From IMG/VR virus record IMGVR_UViG_3300003789_000021, positions 1 to 22,181 of that record: 22,181 nucleotides of DNA; one strand, given 5' to 3'. The position numbers and the translations under genes are program-made. Positions 1-7,901 of this stretch are shown one piece after another (the first letter of the stretch is position 1; every line of letters begins with the position of its first letter). The notes under the pieces were generated by a model, which was given only the letters and a program-made list of their open reading frames with translations, did not search any database and had not been told where the DNA came from. This DNA comes from a virus.

Positions 1-602
1 GTGTCAGTTTAGTAAATCAATTACTACCATATCGAGAGCAGGGTTATATTAGCCTCGGCTTACCAGGAAATCCCATTACCTTAGACGAAGAATTTGCAGA
101 TGAGCAGGGCATTCGGGATGAATACGGTAACCTGGGAGTGGATGAACGTTTTGTAAGTAAAACAATCCTTAATGACATTTTTAGTATAGGGTCTAAAGAA
201 ATTTGGAGTAAAAGTTTTTTATGTCTGGTAACAGAAACAGAATTTAGCAATGCCAACCCCAACAATTTCTTTACCAGTGAAAAAACATTTAAACCTATTA
301 TAGGTATGCGTCCTTTCTTTGTCTACGGCCAAGCACCACTACGACAATACTTAAAAGATTCTGGGTTTGATATCTTTGAAGATATATTTGACTATAGTAT
401 AGTAAATGAAACGGCAGGTGATCCAACTAAGCAGGCTCAGTATGCACAGGTGGCTATTGATGCCATTAACAAAATAAGTAATCCCTATAGCGAATATCAA
501 AAGTACTTTGGCCGCTGTCAAAATAACAAACGTCGTTTCCGCCAGTATGCTTATGAGCAATGGAATCGTTTGAATAATTTGGATCTAACACAATATGTTT
601 AA
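1..602 (+). CDS. Glycosyltransferase-like protein, 5' end outside window
   Basis: The frame is open from base 3, so the gene starts left of the window; 199 residues are visible. I do not recognise a specific enzyme. The segment FFTSEKTFKPIIGMRPFFVYG followed by L-x2-L-x3-GF-x2-F resembles the C-terminal acceptor/nucleotide-sugar region of GT10/exostosin-like glycosyltransferases, which carry an F/Y-x-TEK motif followed by a hydrophobic G-x-P-hydrophobic stretch. The same block occurs in the gene at 1335-2291, so the two are paralogues. The end overlaps the following SGNH hydrolase gene by 8 bp, which suggests one operon. A role in modifying a surface glycan or virion sugar is inference from the neighbours. 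Confidence 0.6.
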   Translation, partial: VSLVNQLLPYREQGYISLGLPGNPITLDEEFADEQGIRDEYGNLGVDERFVSKTILNDIFSIGSKEIWSKSFLCLVTETEFSNANPNNFFTSEKTFKPIIGMRPFFVYGQAPLRQYLKDSGFDIFEDIFDYSIVNETAGDPTKQAQYAQVAIDAINKISNPYSEYQKYFGRCQNNKRRFRQYAYEQWNRLNNLDLTQYV

Positions 603-1338
603 CGTACCTGCTTGGTCAATGATCAACAATCCTTACTATTACAAATCACGTGATAGTGATCAGTTAATAATTACAGTAGGAGATTCGTGGACCTACGGTG
701 ATAGTTTAGGTAAGACTAAAGTACGCAATGGCATAGACGATACAGAATATAGACTCGATCATGTATACGGTAACTTACTCACAGAGCAGATAGGTGCAGA
801 CTGGATGAACTTGGCCTTGCCTGGTGCCAGTAATTTTTGTATGTTAAATTGGCTAGGACAACTGCTGAGTCATAGATACAAGTATGCCAACGTTACTTGT
901 ATTATTACCCTAACAGAATCTGGCCGTCACGAAGAAATAAACTGGGCACAGGGAGATCTATTGCAACCAGCATTGGAAAATATAGTACTTAAAACCTATG
1001 CAATGGTTAAAGAAATACAACTACGCTATCCAAAAATAACATTTAAAATAGCACACAATTTTACAGATAGCATACCCGAACACGGCGTTATAGAACAGTC
1101 TTGGTTAGAAGTATTAACTAAACAACAATTACAGACTGATACGTACATTGTTATTAGTGATCACATCAAACAGTTAAACTACAATCGAACATATCCAGAT
1201 TCTATAGAAGTAATAGATCGAGCCCTATCTCGTATTGACATATTAGATTCGTGTGAGTTTTGTAACAAAGAAGACAGCCGTCACCCTACAGAACAAGGTC
1301 ACAGACTATGGGCCAATTATTTAATAACTCAATTATGA
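595..1338 (+). CDS. SGNH/GDSL-family hydrolase
   Basis: This 247-residue protein has the SGNH hydrolase blocks. Block I is G29-D30-S31 in VGDSWTYGDSLG and supplies the nucleophilic Ser31. Block II is Gly77 in NLALPGASN. Block V is D227-S-R-H230-P, a DxxHP motif with the catalytic Asp and His. The block III Asn (usual GxND) is not obvious; the equivalent stretch reads TLTESGR, so the oxyanion hole may be altered. Family members are esterases, lipases or carbohydrate O-acetylesterases. Lying between two glycosyltransferase-like genes, deacetylation or acetylation of a glycan is a reasonable guess. The ATG overlaps the upstream gene by 8 bp and the stop overlaps the next ATG (ATGA), so translation is probably coupled. 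No signal peptide is visible. Confidence 0.75.
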   Translation: MFNVPAWSMINNPYYYKSRDSDQLIITVGDSWTYGDSLGKTKVRNGIDDTEYRLDHVYGNLLTEQIGADWMNLALPGASNFCMLNWLGQLLSHRYKYANVTCIITLTESGRHEEINWAQGDLLQPALENIVLKTYAMVKEIQLRYPKITFKIAHNFTDSIPEHGVIEQSWLEVLTKQQLQTDTYIVISDHIKQLNYNRTYPDSIEVIDRALSRIDILDSCEFCNKEDSRHPTEQGHRLWANYLITQL

Positions 1339-2291
1339 TAGAGCAAGCAGTCACAGTTACCCCAAATGAAATAGTTATACTAGGACAGTTCTTTATACAC
1401 AAAGACTACAGCGTCACACGTAAAGATATCCTGCTGGACATCCTGGCAAAACAATATTCTGGTCAGCAGATTACAATCCGTTTGCTAGATGGAGAGAACA
1501 CAGGCTTTAGCGGGTTCGAATCGTTTATGACGTATGCGTGTGATACACTTAATATTCCATACAGTAACGTAACATTTGAATCACACTCCGCTGACATAAA
1601 AAACTTTAATCTAACACAATTAAAACTTGGTATCTTTATCAGTGTTGCACAGTATTTGCCCCGGGAGTTCAATCGAGATTTAACCAATGCACGTTTTGTT
1701 GGTTGCTTGTTGGGTCGCTATAACCTAAGTCGATTTCGTTTAGCGTATGAACTAGATCAAACATTTGCCAATGATACATATATTACATTTCAACCTGATG
1801 TAAAATTTATCAATGATCAACTACGACATTTTGGCGTCGAATACCAACAAGAGCTGGCTTGGATAGCAACTAAACAATTTGATCGCGACTTAGTCAGTAC
1901 ACATCATATGGGTATGATCAATTGGTATGATGCTTGCCGTAGCTACGGAAATGTCTGGAACCGTTATCAAATTGAAGTTGTAAGTGAAACGGATAGTATG
2001 GATAACTTTTGGTTTACCGAAAAAACTGCCAATTGTCTAGCTACAGGTAAGCCTTTTGTCTTAGTCAGCGGTCAGGGGAGTCTGGCTCGTTTACGTGATA
2101 TGGGATTTCGAACATTTGATTCTGTACTAGATGAAACCTACGATCGAGAATCAAATCCATATGATCGTATTAAACACTTGACAGCTAGTCTACAAACCTT
2201 GTATACCAATCCAAGTAAAGCAGAGAAGCTACAAGAGCTGTATCGATTAGCTGGCCAGAATGTTGAGATCTATCAGCAATACTCTAAATAA
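1335..2291 (+). CDS. Glycosyltransferase-like protein, paralogue of the gene at the left edge
   Basis: The chosen start is the ATG at 1335, which overlaps the preceding TGA as ATGA; an in-frame ATG nine codons upstream (1308) is the alternative. The product is 318 residues. Its C-terminal third has WFTEKTANCLATGKPFVLVSG, then L-x2-LRDMGF-x-TFDSVLDE-x-YD. The left-edge protein has the same order of motifs (SEKTFKPIIGMRPFFVYG, then LKDSGFDIF). The F-x-TEK block resembles the donor-binding end of GT10/exostosin-like glycosyltransferases. The N-terminal half has no motif I recognise. It converges tail to tail with the oxygenase gene on the other strand, overlapping it by 8 bp. Function is inferred from weak motif resemblance. 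Confidence 0.55.
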   Translation: MIEQAVTVTPNEIVILGQFFIHKDYSVTRKDILLDILAKQYSGQQITIRLLDGENTGFSGFESFMTYACDTLNIPYSNVTFESHSADIKNFNLTQLKLGIFISVAQYLPREFNRDLTNARFVGCLLGRYNLSRFRLAYELDQTFANDTYITFQPDVKFINDQLRHFGVEYQQELAWIATKQFDRDLVSTHHMGMINWYDACRSYGNVWNRYQIEVVSETDSMDNFWFTEKTANCLATGKPFVLVSGQGSLARLRDMGFRTFDSVLDETYDRESNPYDRIKHLTASLQTLYTNPSKAEKLQELYRLAGQNVEIYQQYSK

Positions 2292-3066
2292 TTTTTTGTG
2301 CTCTAAAGACAATTTTGATGCTTGGGGTATTGAGATCACTGGCAGCTGGTGTAGTTGAGTGTAAGCACCGTCCGTCGTAAATAACCAATCTTCCTGGTAC
2401 TGGACTTACTATTTGTCCTTGATCTAACCATCCTAACTTGTAATTTCGTTGTTGTTGATATGTGCCAGTGTTAAATTGTTGATGATCTTTAGTTACTCCC
2501 TCGGGGTCTTCAGGATAAAATTTTAATTCTCCAGCCCATGACGGATACCACTCAGTGTTTGCTACATATACCATAGTAACTGTTTTGTCATTATTCGATT
2601 CTAACGGTGTGTCTCGATGTGCATACCCTTCGTTGCCATGACCGGTATGTGAATTATAATTGGCATTTACATAAACACGCCAACCTAATTTCAACCCAGG
2701 GTCAGAGACCGGAGGTAAGTCAATTTCAGACCGCATACCCTCAGGAGTTCCAGTTATTTCAAATTGATTATTGAGTTGACTATTTAATTTTTTCCATAAC
2801 AAGTATATGGGCAGATGATTAGATTTTAAACTAAGTTCGTCAGTGGCAAGGGGAGCTCTTGATAATTTGGTTCTCCTACCAAAGGATTGATAAACCATCC
2901 AATCATTGGGATTTTTTGGACTATCGAGTGTAAAATTAAAATTTACCTGTTCTTCCCGTTCCCATGTTCCAAAGAATTGAAGGGTTTTTACATACTCCCA
3001 AATTTTGTTATGGTCTTCAACGGACAATAAATTGTCATAAATTTCAATGTTGTACGGGATATTCAT
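2284..3066 (-). CDS. 2-oxoglutarate/Fe(II)-dependent oxygenase
   Basis: This 260-residue protein has the double-stranded beta-helix iron ligands. H150-R-D152 in YAHRDTPLE forms the HxD motif, H236 in GRCLHSTTP is the distal histidine, and R255 in KIVFRAQ is the expected 2-oxoglutarate-binding arginine. It resembles prolyl-4-hydroxylase-type enzymes, which hydroxylate a protein side chain or small molecule. The start at 3066 is preferred over the in-frame ATG at 3120 because a late-promoter motif AATAAATA (3072-3079, minus strand) sits five bases upstream of it. It is alone on the minus strand between the glycan-type genes and gene 32. The substrate is unknown. Confidence 0.75.
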   Translation of the reverse strand: MNIPYNIEIYDNLLSVEDHNKIWEYVKTLQFFGTWEREEQVNFNFTLDSPKNPNDWMVYQSFGRRTKLSRAPLATDELSLKSNHLPIYLLWKKLNSQLNNQFEITGTPEGMRSEIDLPPVSDPGLKLGWRVYVNANYNSHTGHGNEGYAHRDTPLESNNDKTVTMVYVANTEWYPSWAGELKFYPEDPEGVTKDHQQFNTGTYQQQRNYKLGWLDQGQIVSPVPGRLVIYDGRCLHSTTPAASDLNTPSIKIVFRAQKII

Positions 3067-3071
3067 ACAGA

Positions 3072-3079
3072 TATTTATT
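3072..3079 (-). promoter_or_regulatory. T4-type late promoter motif for the oxygenase gene
   Basis: On the minus strand this reads AATAAATA, one base from the T4 late box TATAAATA, and lies five bases before the ATG at 3066. With T4 late spacing, transcription would start at the A of the ATG. Confidence 0.45.
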
Positions 3080-3102
3080 GGGCAAAATAATTTAAAAAAT
3101 AT

Positions 3103-3130
3103 TTGACAAGCTAAATACATTTGTTATACA
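3103..3130 (+). promoter_or_regulatory. Sigma-70-like promoter of gene 32
   Basis: TTGACA (3103-3108) and TATACA (3125-3130) are separated by 16 bases. A CTAAATA late-like motif (3111-3117) lies inside the spacer, so the site may serve both early and late transcription. The leader to the gene 32 ATG is about 60 bases. Confidence 0.65.
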
Positions 3131-3197
3131 CTAGCAGGGTGCTAGAGTATATCTAGGCAAGTAGTACATTAAGACCATCTTATAAAGGAAATTAATC

Positions 3198-4190
3198 ATG
3201 GCAACAACATTAGCAGAAATTCGTGCAAAGTTACAAGCATCAGAAGGCAACAAAGGCGGTAACAACAAACAATCAGGTGGCGACAACGCTATCTATCCAC
3301 ACTGGAACATCGCAGAAGGTTCCACAGCAAGAGTAAGATTCCTCCCAGACGCAAACACTAAGAACTCATTCTTTTGGGCTGAGCGTGCAATGATCAAATT
3401 GCCATTTGCTGGAGTTAAAGGACAATCAGATTCAAAACCAGTAGTAGTACAAGTTCCATGTATGGAAATGTATGGCGAAGCGTGCCCAGTATTAGCAGAA
3501 GTTCGTCCATGGTTTAAGGATCCAAGTCTAGAGGAAATGGGTCGTAAGTATTGGAAGAAGAAGTCATATGTATTCCAAGGCTTTGTGCGTGAAAATGCAT
3601 TAAGTGACGACAAGGCTCCAGCAAATCCAATCCGTCGCTTTACTATTAGCCCACAGATTTTTAATATTATCAAAGCGGCACTAATGGATCCAGAAATGGA
3701 AGAATTACCAACAGATTTCCAACGTGGCTTGGATTTCCAAATCATTAAAACAAGCAAGGGTGGTTACGCTGACTATTCAACATCAAAGTGGGCTCGTAAA
3801 GAATCTGCACTAACAGCAGAAGAACAAGCTGCAATTGATGAGCATGGCCTGTTTAATTTAAGCGATTTCCTTCCAAAGAAACCTAGCGAAACAGATCTTA
3901 AAGTAATCAAAGAAATGTTTGAAGCTAGTGTTGATGGTCAACCATACGATGCTGACAAATGGGGTGCCTACTACAAACCATATGGTTTGGACACTCCCAA
4001 TGCTGCCCCTAAAGCAGATGCCGCTGATGCACCAGCCCCAGTAGCAAGTGCTCCAGCAACAGCTAGTCCATTTGTTGCAGATGACGAACCAGACGAAGTA
4101 CCAGCACCAACTGCTCCAGTGACAGCTGAACCAGTTAAACAAAATGCTCAAGACATTTTGGCAATGATTCGCAATCGTCAAAAGCAGTAA
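3198..4190 (+). CDS. 32: Single-stranded DNA-binding protein, gp32-like
   Basis: The 330-residue product resembles phage T4-type gp32, which coats single-stranded DNA during replication, recombination and repair. Visible features are a short basic N-terminal segment (MATTLAEIRAKLQASEG) like the gp32 self-assembly domain, a flexible Gly/Asn-rich linker (residues 19-29), a core with the aromatic/basic stretch RKYWKKKSYVFQGFVR, and a low-complexity Pro/Ala/acidic C-terminal tail that ends in a short helix. Cys88 and Cys96 lie where T4 gp32 has its zinc site, but the full His-Cys3 set is not evident. AAAGGA lies just before the ATG. The gene has its own promoter (3103-3130) and is followed by a hairpin. 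uvsX downstream supports the assignment. Confidence 0.85.
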   Translation: MATTLAEIRAKLQASEGNKGGNNKQSGGDNAIYPHWNIAEGSTARVRFLPDANTKNSFFWAERAMIKLPFAGVKGQSDSKPVVVQVPCMEMYGEACPVLAEVRPWFKDPSLEEMGRKYWKKKSYVFQGFVRENALSDDKAPANPIRRFTISPQIFNIIKAALMDPEMEELPTDFQRGLDFQIIKTSKGGYADYSTSKWARKESALTAEEQAAIDEHGLFNLSDFLPKKPSETDLKVIKEMFEASVDGQPYDADKWGAYYKPYGLDTPNAAPKADAADAPAPVASAPATASPFVADDEPDEVPAPTAPVTAEPVKQNAQDILAMIRNRQKQ

Positions 4191-4212
4191 TTAAAATAGC
4201 TTGTGTCTAAAA

Positions 4213-4238
4213 TAGTGGGGGAAGACGATCCCCCACTA
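4213..4238 (+). terminator. Hairpin after gene 32
   Basis: A perfect 10-bp stem, TAGTGGGGGA with TCCCCCACTA, closes a six-base loop. The 3' flank is only weakly T-rich (ACCTGTTTA), so it may attenuate transcription or protect the mRNA 3' end rather than act as a classical intrinsic terminator. Confidence 0.6.
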
Positions 4239-4245
4239 CCTGTTT

Positions 4246-4860
4246 ATGCTATCTTATCTAGATCCGATCCTTTTCCCTGATGAAATTCTGGTAGTTGAAC
4301 TCGAACCGGGACGTTTTGTCTATCCTATCTATAAAAATGGTAGCAGTGGCTTGTTTGAAAAATCTCGTTCTGTAACGGGCTCAGAAGTCATTAAACATTT
4401 AAAAACTGTAGAAGTATTTGTTCGTGAACCATTTGAACGTTATGTTAGTGGAGTACAAACGTACTTACGATATAACCCACATCTTGATCGTGCAACAGCA
4501 TTGTCGATGATTGACGAATACTTATTTTTAAACAGACATTTTGCATTACAATTCCACTGGTTGGTAAATCTACAACGCTTTAATAGTAATATATGGATGA
4601 CATTCAAACCAATGACAGAACTTGATAATGACCTAGGTGAAATTTGGAATAGTTTGACACGTGACCAAACACTTGTGGACTATTTTAAAGACAACAGTAA
4701 ATTGCATTTTTATCTACGGTTAGATAAAGTCTTATACTACGAGTTCATGGGTCAGACTGTAACATTTAAAATGATATTAGCATATATCAAAAATACCTAT
4801 CCCGAACTGTATAAAGAAGTGATTGAAAGGAGTCAAGAACTATGCGCTGTCCTAGACTAG
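4246..4860 (+). CDS. Sulfotransferase-like protein
   Basis: The product has 204 residues. Near the N-terminus YPIYKNGSSGLFEKS matches the 5'-phosphosulfate loop of PAPS-dependent sulfotransferases (K-N-G-S-S/T). Further on FVREPFERYVSGV matches the 3'-phosphate-binding block, where R-x-P-x-x-R-x-x-S is typical. This suggests transfer of sulfate from PAPS to a hydroxyl of a glycan or other acceptor. It is shorter than many cellular sulfotransferases (about 250-350 residues), so it may be a minimal or divergent version. It is the first gene of the cassette and overlaps the following radical SAM gene by 19 bp, so the two are likely co-translated. The acceptor cannot be told from sequence. Confidence 0.65.
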   Translation: MLSYLDPILFPDEILVVELEPGRFVYPIYKNGSSGLFEKSRSVTGSEVIKHLKTVEVFVREPFERYVSGVQTYLRYNPHLDRATALSMIDEYLFLNRHFALQFHWLVNLQRFNSNIWMTFKPMTELDNDLGEIWNSLTRDQTLVDYFKDNSKLHFYLRLDKVLYYEFMGQTVTFKMILAYIKNTYPELYKEVIERSQELCAVLD

Positions 4861-5720
4861 ATCACTTTGTTCGATTTAATTCAAATGGAACTGTAAGTCG
4901 CTGTGGCCACATGGTCAATCCAGCACAGTTTGATACTCTGGAGCAAATGGATTCCAGTGTGTGGTTGCGTAAAATTAAAGAACAATTTGCTCAAGACCTT
5001 TGGCCAAGCGAATGCCGTCGTTGTGAAGAAGCCGAAGCAGACTCGCGAGACAGTATAAGAACATACGCATTGAAATTGGATCGAGCTGAGACAGGGAATT
5101 ATCTTCAGGTGGGCGGGGTATTAGATAATGTATGTAATGCTGCTTGTATGACATGTAGTCCTGAATGTAGCACGAGAATTGGTGCACTACACAGTCGGAC
5201 GTTTCCTATTGTAAACAATACCAATCGTTTTTGGGACTTGCCCCAAGAACGAATACTACATTTAGATATCAATGGTGGCGAACCCAGCTACAGTAAAAAC
5301 TACAAACAGTTGTTGGCCAATTTACCGCCCAACCTTAAAACACTTAGACTTAATACTAATTGTAACGTGGTATTGGAAGAATTAGTCAATATAGCTGAAC
5401 GAGGGATTGAAGTTACAGTCACCGTAAGTTGCGATGGTATTGGCCCAGTACATGAGTTTATGCGTTGGCCTATTACTTGGGATACCTTTTATAAAAATTT
5501 AATGCAATATAAAATTATGCCAGTTAAGTTAAACTTATGGACCACAGTCAGCATACTTAATGTCAACGACTTATCTAACATACAGGCATTTGCTCAAGAA
5601 CATGGAATTGAGCACAGCTTTGCATATCTCAGTGAACCGGCGGTATTGAATATCAATAATAAAGACACCGTCGCTGTTGATGCATATATACAACAACAAA
5701 AACAATTAAGAAGCATATGA
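4842..5720 (+). CDS. Radical SAM protein with N-terminal twitch domain (first of two)
   Basis: The radical SAM cluster motif CX3CX2C is C98-NAA-C102-MT-C105, and the SAM-contact motif GGEP is at 135-138. In front of this lies a half SPASM (twitch) iron-sulfur domain, with C3-x17-C21 and C58-x2-C61. The second radical SAM gene has the same Cys spacing, so both belong to the family with the twitch domain at the N-terminus. Such enzymes use a 5'-deoxyadenosyl radical to modify peptides, sugars or small molecules; the substrate here is unknown. At 292 residues it is about 100 shorter than its partner. AAAGGAG (4826-4832) precedes the ATG. The gene overlaps its upstream neighbour and shares ATGA with the next one. 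Confidence 0.85.
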   Translation: MRCPRLDHFVRFNSNGTVSRCGHMVNPAQFDTLEQMDSSVWLRKIKEQFAQDLWPSECRRCEEAEADSRDSIRTYALKLDRAETGNYLQVGGVLDNVCNAACMTCSPECSTRIGALHSRTFPIVNNTNRFWDLPQERILHLDINGGEPSYSKNYKQLLANLPPNLKTLRLNTNCNVVLEELVNIAERGIEVTVTVSCDGIGPVHEFMRWPITWDTFYKNLMQYKIMPVKLNLWTTVSILNVNDLSNIQAFAQEHGIEHSFAYLSEPAVLNINNKDTVAVDAYIQQQKQLRSI

Positions 5721-6190
5721 AACCATTTATTGAATTAGATTGTGAAAGTTTAAGTGTAATTTCGCAGGAAATACACAATTTTCTAAAAGAAAAAACTGAT
5801 ATTTTAGATACACTGATTCCTGGATGGCATTTTGTTGATAAAAATTTATTATTAGAACAAGCACCAGAACTATTAACATGGTTTAAACAACTAAAACTAA
5901 TTCCTCGGCACGCAGCTGTAACAGTAGTTATTGACAATAAAAGCCTTCCCTTGCACATTGACGAATTGCCTGTAATAGCAAAAGTCAACATACCAGTTAT
6001 AAATACCGCAGGCTGGGCAAATAGATGGTACGAAAATGATGTAATGATTGGGGAAGTGGTTGGTATGGAAAAACCAATTGTACTAAACTCTCAAATTCCC
6101 CATAGTGTTGTGCAAGTCAATGACATTGCGTTGCCACGTATCGTTGCCAGTTTTACCTTTCACAATGAACCCCTGGATCTATTAAAATGA
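5717..6190 (+). CDS. Small 2OG-Fe(II) oxygenase-like protein
   Basis: This 157-residue protein has a plausible facial triad and co-substrate residue: H80-I-D82 in LPLHIDELP, H129 in SQIPHSVV and R141 in PRIVASFTF. The order and spacing fit a short double-stranded beta-helix fold, as in aspartyl/asparaginyl beta-hydroxylase-like or phytanoyl-type enzymes. A non-enzymatic cupin is the alternative. Its start overlaps the radical SAM stop and its stop overlaps the dehydrogenase start, both as ATGA, so it is expressed in step with them. It probably acts on the same intermediate as its neighbours; this is inference. It shares little beyond the triad with the larger oxygenase at 2284-3066. Confidence 0.55.
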   Translation: MKPFIELDCESLSVISQEIHNFLKEKTDILDTLIPGWHFVDKNLLLEQAPELLTWFKQLKLIPRHAAVTVVIDNKSLPLHIDELPVIAKVNIPVINTAGWANRWYENDVMIGEVVGMEKPIVLNSQIPHSVVQVNDIALPRIVASFTFHNEPLDLLK

Positions 6191-6732
6191 AAATAGCTAT
6201 AACAGGACATACGGCCGGTATTGGTCAAGCACTTGCTAGAGAATATGAAAATCTTGGACACGAAATTGTCGGTTTGAGTAAACGAGATGGCTATAACATT
6301 CGTAGCATACCAAAAATTGCATCACTGATAGAACCTTGCGATCGTTTTGTTAACAATGCCCAAGCAGGCTTTGCTCAGACAGAATTGCTGTTTGAAATGG
6401 CTCGCCGATGGTCTGGAACAAACAAACATATCATGATTATCAGTACTATGATGACACAGGCTCCCTCATCACCCTTGCCTGGTTTAGATATGGACGAATA
6501 TCGTGTACAAAAAGTAGCACTCGAAGAAGCAGTTCGACAAATTCGTGCAAAATATATTGGTGTCAAACTTACTGTAGTACGTCCGGGTAATATAGCAACA
6601 AGTCCGGATAAAACGGTACCTCCGGCCGCTGACGTAACAGTCTGGGCCAATACACTGGTTAACATATTCAACATGGCCGCAACTAACAATTTGGTGATAC
6701 CAGACATATCCCTTGGACCAAAACACCAATGA
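6187..6732 (+). CDS. Short-chain dehydrogenase/reductase
   Basis: The 181-residue product starts with the Rossmann nucleotide-binding motif T6-G-H-T-A-G-I-G13, followed by N56-N57-A58 (the NNAG-type motif), Ser86 in MIISTMM, and the catalytic Y105-x3-K109. A PGN block (VVRPGNIATS) after the active site is also typical. It is shorter than classical SDRs (about 250 residues), with little left of the substrate-binding C-terminus. An NAD(P)-dependent oxidation or reduction of a hydroxyl/keto group is expected, probably as one step of the cassette pathway. ATGA overlaps join it to both neighbours. Confidence 0.8.
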   Translation: MKIAITGHTAGIGQALAREYENLGHEIVGLSKRDGYNIRSIPKIASLIEPCDRFVNNAQAGFAQTELLFEMARRWSGTNKHIMIISTMMTQAPSSPLPGLDMDEYRVQKVALEEAVRQIRAKYIGVKLTVVRPGNIATSPDKTVPPAADVTVWANTLVNIFNMAATNNLVIPDISLGPKHQ

Positions 6733-7901
6733 CACCTAAAGATATTTTAACTAATCCGTATTTTTGTCCCATGCCATGGACTGGAATGATGTACAACTTT
6801 GATGGATCAGTAAAAAATTGTATACGTAGCAATGATGCTATGCCAATCGGTAATCTACAAAACAACAACATACAAGAAATATTGGGCGGAGTAGAAAATA
6901 GAAATAGACAGATTGCTATACAGCAACGTCAGCCAGTCAAATCCTGTACTGGCTGTTACGATTTAGAAAAAGATCGACGCGGATTTGATGGTATTAGTGA
7001 TCGCGTTTTTTACATACGTGAACTCAAAGAAAACGACCCATCAATATACTCTAGTGTAGGACGTCCAGGCCTACAAGCAATTGATATACGTTGGACCAAT
7101 CTGTGTAATTTTGCCTGTGTCTATTGTGGACCAGATTTTAGCAGTCGATGGGCCGATGAACTACAGATGCATTTAGCAACACCCACTAAAGAACAAATTG
7201 ATAGTCTCAAGTGGTATATTACTAGTCAAGCTAACACACTAAAACACGTGTATCTTGCTGGTGGCGAGCCCTTGCTAATGAAAGAAAATTTAGAACTATT
7301 GGATATTTTAAAAACTGTAAACCCCAATGTAAATCTAAGAATTAACACAAATTTAAGCAAGGTCGATACTCGAGTATTTGATAAAATTTGCGAGTTTAAA
7401 AATGTTCATTGGACCATTAGTGCAGAAACCACTGGAGATGAATTTGAATACATTAGATATGGCGGAAAATGGACAGACTTCCTGGATAATTTAAATACAA
7501 TTCGAAAACTAAATCATAAAATATCATTCAACATGCTTTGGTTTATACTAAATTTTAATTCCATTTTTGACTGTGTGGACTATTTAACTGGTATAGGATT
7601 CCATAACAACAGTTTTATTATTGGAGCATTAGCAATGCCAGACTACCTAAACATTAGACATTTACCAGAAAGTGTGTTATACTCACTAGAAGAAAAATTG
7701 AATAATCGTATTGCAAAAAAACCAGGATTTTTGCTTGAAGAAAGCTATAAAAATATGTTAAACTATATCAAACAACCAATTGAAAAGAATTTTCTAAGGT
7801 CAATGACACAGTTAAACGAGTTAGACCAACGACGCAATTTAGACAGCAGTAAAATTTTTAAAGAGTTATATAATATCAAGGAAAACTATCATGGCAAATA
7901 A
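6729..7901 (+). CDS. Radical SAM protein with N-terminal twitch domain (second of two)
   Basis: This 390-residue protein carries an N-terminal twitch domain (C13-x17-C31 in FCPMPWTGMMYN...NCIRS, then C73-x2-C76) followed by the radical SAM core with C126-NFA-C130-VY-C133 and the GGEPLL motif at 168-173. It matches the known type of twitch domain-containing radical SAM proteins that place the auxiliary cluster before the barrel. It is a divergent paralogue of the protein at 4842-5720 and has a longer C-terminal helical part. The substrate is unknown. Its start overlaps the dehydrogenase as ATGA and its end overlaps uvsX by 11 bp, so the cassette feeds directly into the recombination operon. 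Confidence 0.85.
   Translation: MTPKDILTNPYFCPMPWTGMMYNFDGSVKNCIRSNDAMPIGNLQNNNIQEILGGVENRNRQIAIQQRQPVKSCTGCYDLEKDRRGFDGISDRVFYIRELKENDPSIYSSVGRPGLQAIDIRWTNLCNFACVYCGPDFSSRWADELQMHLATPTKEQIDSLKWYITSQANTLKHVYLAGGEPLLMKENLELLDILKTVNPNVNLRINTNLSKVDTRVFDKICEFKNVHWTISAETTGDEFEYIRYGGKWTDFLDNLNTIRKLNHKISFNMLWFILNFNSIFDCVDYLTGIGFHNNSFIIGALAMPDYLNIRHLPESVLYSLEEKLNNRIAKKPGFLLEESYKNMLNYIKQPIEKNFLRSMTQLNELDQRRNLDSSKIFKELYNIKENYHGK

Noticed and set aside
3858-4181. Minus-strand reading frame over the 3' end of gene 32
   Set aside because: It is the antisense shadow of the low-complexity Ala/Pro tail and is extremely Trp/Cys-rich, unlike a real protein.
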